Source: Verrucomicrobiota bacterium (lineage in GTDB: Bacteria > Verrucomicrobiota > Kiritimatiellia > SS1-B-03-39 > UBA6053). Taken from it: 64,000 nt of DNA. The notes under the pieces were generated by a model. That model was not told the DNA's origin. It worked only from the letters and a program-made list of their open reading frames with translations, and searched no databases. Positions 63,388 to 64,000 of the stretch are shown one piece after another. Numbering within the stretch: the first letter of the stretch is position 1; each line of letters begins with the position of its first letter. The translations under genes and the position numbers were made by a program. The stretch is taken from positions 62,001 through 126,000 of the forward strand of contig JAFIGD010000006.1 of the NCBI GenBank assembly GCA_020831625.1. Reading direction: 5' to 3'.

Positions 63388-64000
63388 CTAACACCACGGC
63401 GCCGTCGCCTGATTCACAGGGCACCCCGGCTTCTGTTCGATGGATTCAGCCCGCAGCACAAACGGTTTCGGGGAATCGGACACAACCCTGATGGATTCAA
63501 ACCCCACGTGATCAAGCATGGCGATACACGCGGTCGCATTAAACAGCCAGAATACCGTGGGATCAAAATTTTCATTGTTTGAACCGGACATGAGCCCGTA
63601 GGGATTATATTGCGCCCAGGCCTCGCCCTGAACTTTGGGGTCTTCGTGAACATAGGTTTGAAACAAAAGCGTGCCTGTGCAGACATCCCGAATCGCTTCA
63701 AGCGCGAGTTGAGGATGCTTCAAGTGATAAAAAACCCCGTAAAAGAGCACCAGATCGAAGGTTCCAAACTGCGCTTTGTTTAAGTCATAGACATTGCACA
63801 AATAGGCATTCGCGTTCGACTGCCTTGCGTTCTTTACGATATTGAATCGCCGGATCGAATCCGGAAATGAATCAATCGCCACCACTTCCCGGGCACCGCG
63901 TTTTTCCGCTTCAAACGAAAAATACCCCTCCGCACAACCGATGTCCAACACCCGGAGGCCGCTCAAATCCTCCGGCAACCCATAATAAGGAAGCTTCTCG
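63388..64000 (-). CDS. SAM-dependent methyltransferase (DUF1698-like), N-terminus missing
   Basis: A methyltransferase that runs off the right edge. The frame stays open through 64000 with no start visible (...EKLPYYGLPEDLSGLRVLDI, a typical run-in to motif I). Motif I is LDIGCAEGYFSFEAEKRG, then VVAIDSFPDSIRRFN, FDLVLFYGVFYHLKHP (post-III), and GTLLFQTYVHEDP. This resembles the CmoB/DUF1698 group, which acts on tRNA or small molecules; in a glycan locus a sugar methyltransferase is as likely. It converges on the GT4 gene with a 33-base gap. Confidence 0.8.
   Translation of the reverse strand, partial: EKLPYYGLPEDLSGLRVLDIGCAEGYFSFEAEKRGAREVVAIDSFPDSIRRFNIVKNARQSNANAYLCNVYDLNKAQFGTFDLVLFYGVFYHLKHPQLALEAIRDVCTGTLLFQTYVHEDPKVQGEAWAQYNPYGLMSGSNNENFDPTVFWLFNATACIAMLDHVGFESIRVVSDSPKPFVLRAESIEQKPGCPVNQATAPWC

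Overview
The window reads as a chromosomal segment from a Gram-negative, LPS-making bacterium, most likely of the PVC superphylum and probably Kiritimatiellota/Verrucomicrobiota-like. The pointers are heptose and Kdo genes (rfaE1-type kinase, kdsB) plus an LpxC-family gene, ExbB/ExbD, a membrane-anchored prenyltransferase-fold protein of the kind common in PVC genomes, a GH88-like/Gfo-Idh carbohydrate unit, sulfotransferases, and coding strands rich in C-ending codons. The assignment is inference: there is no rRNA or other phylogenetic marker here.

Layout. 0-6 kb: DUF2062 fragment, zinc-ribbon protein, LOG-family protein, HAD hydrolase, then a compact catabolic unit (XRE-cupin regulator with an inverted repeat at its start, GH88-like hydrolase, Gfo/Idh/MocA oxidoreductase). 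5.8-6.6 kb: a palindromic repeat pair and a Phd/VapC-type toxin-antitoxin pair. 6.6-12 kb: FAD oxidoreductase, MscS channel, and a four-gene PA2779/PA2778-like envelope unit ending in a phospholipase-D-family enzyme. 12-24.6 kb: a long, tightly overlapped minus-strand block for the envelope and division (prenyltransferase-fold protein, heptose kinase, kdsB, ftsK, rodZ-like, pgsA, exbB, exbD, TPR protein, others) with tRNA-Phe near its end. 24.8-34.4 kb: plus-strand housekeeping genes (M3 oligopeptidase, EamA exporter, DAHP synthase, divergent LpxC, trmL, queC, nadA, cysteine desulfurase, thioredoxin-like protein). 34.4-40.2 kb: two unknown minus-strand genes, tRNA-Asn with a strong terminator, and a large ammonium-transporter/PAS/kinase-like/receiver fusion.

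40.2-64 kb is a surface-glycan locus: about fourteen glycosyltransferase-type genes (one interrupted by an in-frame amber codon), two sulfotransferase-like genes, three methyltransferases, WecB, and a Wzm/Wzt ABC exporter. Together these point to an exported, possibly sulfated and methylated polysaccharide, built in the cytoplasm and moved out through Wzm/Wzt.

The most notable observations are: the Amt-sensor fusion lacking a canonical phospho-acceptor His; an LpxC-family protein whose zinc-ligand His appears displaced by Arg; a family of TTCCGA...TCGGAA palindromes that also sits inside two coding regions; degenerate 7-bp, 9-bp and 10-bp tandem repeats between genes; a 24-residue lipoprotein-like ORF; and a glycosyltransferase with a single in-frame TAG. 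No CRISPR array, insertion sequence, prophage or rRNA was seen. No gene-free stretch exceeds about 300 bases.
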